This document shows, piece after piece, positions 62,217 to 64,000 of a stretch of DNA of 64,000 nucleotides; position 1 is the first letter of the stretch, and each line of letters starts with the position of its first letter. Source of the stretch: Azolla caroliniana (lineage: Eukaryota > Polypodiophyta); the NCBI GenBank assembly GCA_043228905.1, contig JBHGNT010000002.1, positions 12,648,001-12,712,000 on the forward strand, read 5' to 3'. The notes below the pieces were generated by a model. It saw only the letters and a list, made by a program, of their open reading frames with translations. It made no database searches and was not told the origin of the DNA. Both the position numbers and the translations under genes were made by a program.

Positions 62217-63503
62217 AGAGGCCAAAATGGCCTATAAGACCAAATAAGAGATTACATCTTAAGTGTTATCTCGTCTTTGAGAACAAATCAAAATAAAATA
62301 AATATTACAATGTAAATATAAAAGTAAATAACATGAAAAGAAAAGAAATGAGGGAATCTGGTTTTTGGCACATGTGAGATCCTCAAGTTAGGTATATTGT
62401 AGCTTTTGTCTTCGAAAGATCTCTAGCATAGGTCAATCTAGAATGGAAATGTGTCCGAAGCGAGGGAAGCACCTACGGTAGTGGGAGATAATGGCTTTTA
62501 TCTATCGATGACAAGGGTGTCGAGGTCGTGGTCCATGGGGCCGTGGCCTACGTGCACGGCAATTTGCCATTGCCCGATCAATTGTAACCCCTTTGTTATG
62601 TCCTGGTCTAAAGCCCATTTGTGTATCCCGGGGTTGACTTCTAGCATTAGGAGTGATGGGGCTAAAGAATGTTGTGATTGTTCTTTGTGGATGAGCTTGT
62701 GTGGCTGTATTCTTCAACAACTTTTCCCGATGTCTCTTGAGCTCTAGCAAGAAAATTCCTAGGCATCGTTGGACCTCATATTCCATTACCTTGCGTAGTG
62801 GGCCAAAGCCTTGTTTAAAGAGGCAATGGTATCTCCCTCTGATTTCATAAAAGACACTACAATAACAAACATAGTGTTCTTCAGATTCCACTCCTTGATG
62901 ACACAATTGGCAAATTCTCTCTTCTAGAGGTAGTCGTGTATATCTGCCTACCTCAATCTGTAGCTGATGTGATGAAGTTCGCAGCTGCCCTATCACACTA
63001 CGCAGCACATAGGATAGATGTATGTCCATATAAGGTGGCCTGATAACAAATCCATCCGCCGATGTATGTAAGAAGTGTGTCTTATAGTGGGCCATCTTTG
63101 TACCAAGTGGTATTTTGGGGCTGATCCATGTTATCTTGTTTTCCAAGTTAATAATATCAGTTCGTATCACTCTATTCTTTACCACTTTGGTCATATTTAG
63201 ATGGGGACAGTCCAAGCTATATTGGAACGGGGGTAGTGCATTTATACTCATGCCATGTGACTCGAACGATTGCTGCATTTTAGCATACCAACAATGAGTG
63301 TCTCCATTTTCAGCCAGTTGTTTTGATGACATAAGTACCAACCTTGGGTACCTTCGTTTAGGGAGCTCCCAAAGACGTTGGATAAATGTCACTGATCGGA
63401 ACAACGCCTCGGTTATTATAGGTGCTGCCCCCATCTCTGCCGGGATTATATCGTGGGGCACCGATGCTTTGCTCCTTATCATGCGAGCAATCATTGACAC
63501 TAA
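62217..63503 (-). pseudogene. 5'-truncated LINE, copy 1 (C-terminal ORF2 and 3' UTR)
   Basis: The minus frame 63500-62502 encodes 332 aa that resemble the C-terminus of plant LINE ORF2, downstream of RT: DIHLSYVLRSVIGQLRTSSH, YTRLPLEERICQLCHQGVES and EEHYVCYCSVFYEIRGRY. The cluster C-x2-C-x8-H-x2-C is the zinc-binding C-terminal motif of such proteins. RT itself is absent because of 5' truncation. The 3' UTR ends near 62217 at the palindrome GGCCAAAATGGCC complement. No poly(A) tail is clear. Confidence 0.75.
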
Positions 63504-64000
63504 AGGCCAAAATGGCCTATAAGACCAAACAAGAGATTACATCTTAAGTGTTGTCTCGTCTTTGAGAACAAATCAAAATAAAATAAAAATTACTCAGTAA
63601 ATATATAAGTAAATAAGATAAAAAGAGATGGGTTTTTGGCACATGTGAGATTCTCAAGTTAGATAAATCATAACTTTTGTCTTAGAAAGATCTCTAGCAT
63701 AGGTCAATCTAGAATGGAGAGGTCTCTGAAGCTACTAGGGAAGCACCTACTATGGCGGGAGATAATGGCCTTTATCTGTCGATGACAAGGGTGTTGAGGT
63801 TGTGGTTCATGGAGCCGGTGCCTACGTGCTCTACAAATTTCTATTGCCCGATCTATTGTAATCCCTTTGTTATGTAATTGTCGAGAGGCCATTTGTGTAT
63901 CTCTTGATAGACTTGTAGCATTAGTAGGAGTGATGGGCCTAAAGAAAGTTGTAATTGTTCTTTGTGGATGAGCTTGTGTGGTTGTATTATTGTCCTTCAA
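63504..64000 (-). pseudogene. LINE copy 2, 3' end
   Basis: 63505-63795 matches 62219-62520 (GGCCAAAATGGCCTATAAG, TCTCGTCTTTGAGAACAAATC, TTTTTGGCACATGTGAGAT, CTCTAGCATAGGTCAATC). The minus frame 64000-63704 gives QAHPQRTITTFFRPITP, as in copy 1. It abuts the 5' break of copy 1 head to tail and continues beyond the window. Confidence 0.8.

Overview
This window looks like repeat-rich nuclear DNA of a plant (land plant or streptophyte lineage). The evidence is many Ty1/copia elements primed by the initiator-Met tRNA motif TGGTATCAGAGC, a chromodomain-bearing Ty3/gypsy chromovirus, plant telo-box motifs (AAACCCTAA), GT-AG introns and long (GA)n/(CT)n tracts. I cannot name the species. No rRNA, CRISPR, bacterial operon or ordinary host gene was recognised. 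Almost everything is mobile DNA, much of it nested and decayed.

Layout. 1-15.2 kb: copia family A/B on the + strand. It starts with an LTR and gag remnant, then a minus-strand gag-only LTR element (P, 677-5431), an RNase H fragment, a tandem array of four LTR units (5721-7460), and a decayed full copia B whose 3' LTR was split by the non-autonomous LTR element Q (11693-14933, TSD GTGGG). 15.2-18.2 kb: LTR debris, a large inverted repeat (15712-16440), an unclassified repeat (a second copy lies at 22021-22521) and a polypyrimidine tract. 18.2-22.0 kb: copia C, with LTRs and integrase but no RT/RNase H. 22.5-24.1 kb: minus-strand copia pol split by a solo LTR (TSD CTTGT). 24.1-35.0 kb: a three-level nest, with copia F interrupted by chromovirus G, which is interrupted by copia D (perfect TSD TCTTA).

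34,954-45,254 is the most interesting part. A perfect 20-bp terminal inverted repeat bounds about 10.3 kb. Inside are blocks of a palindromic satellite (core TAGCTAATTAGCTA), a broken + strand gene resembling DDE-type transposases (HGKGxxDGxG motif), and a convergent minus-strand gene. That second gene can be assembled into five in-frame exons encoding 444 aa with a RING-like Cys/His cluster. The two stop codons lie about 10 bp apart. A 2.7-kb LTR-gag-LTR element (H, perfect TSD ACTAT) has inserted into the left satellite block. I read this as a large two-gene DNA transposon with palindromic subterminal and intronic repeats. The superfamily is not assigned.

45.3-57.5 kb: more nested copia elements (I minus, L/J minus, K plus, M minus) with local duplications, template-switch-like inversions and a microhomology junction. 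57.5-60.2 kb: AT-rich with nothing recognised. 60.2-61.9 kb: Ty3/gypsy integrase remnant with a 200-bp insertion. 62.2-64.0 kb: two head-to-tail LINE 3' ends on the minus strand.

Except for the minus-strand gene at 40973-44780, every coding region shows stops, frameshifts or missing domains. The usual picture is old, silenced retroelements rather than an active host gene neighbourhood.
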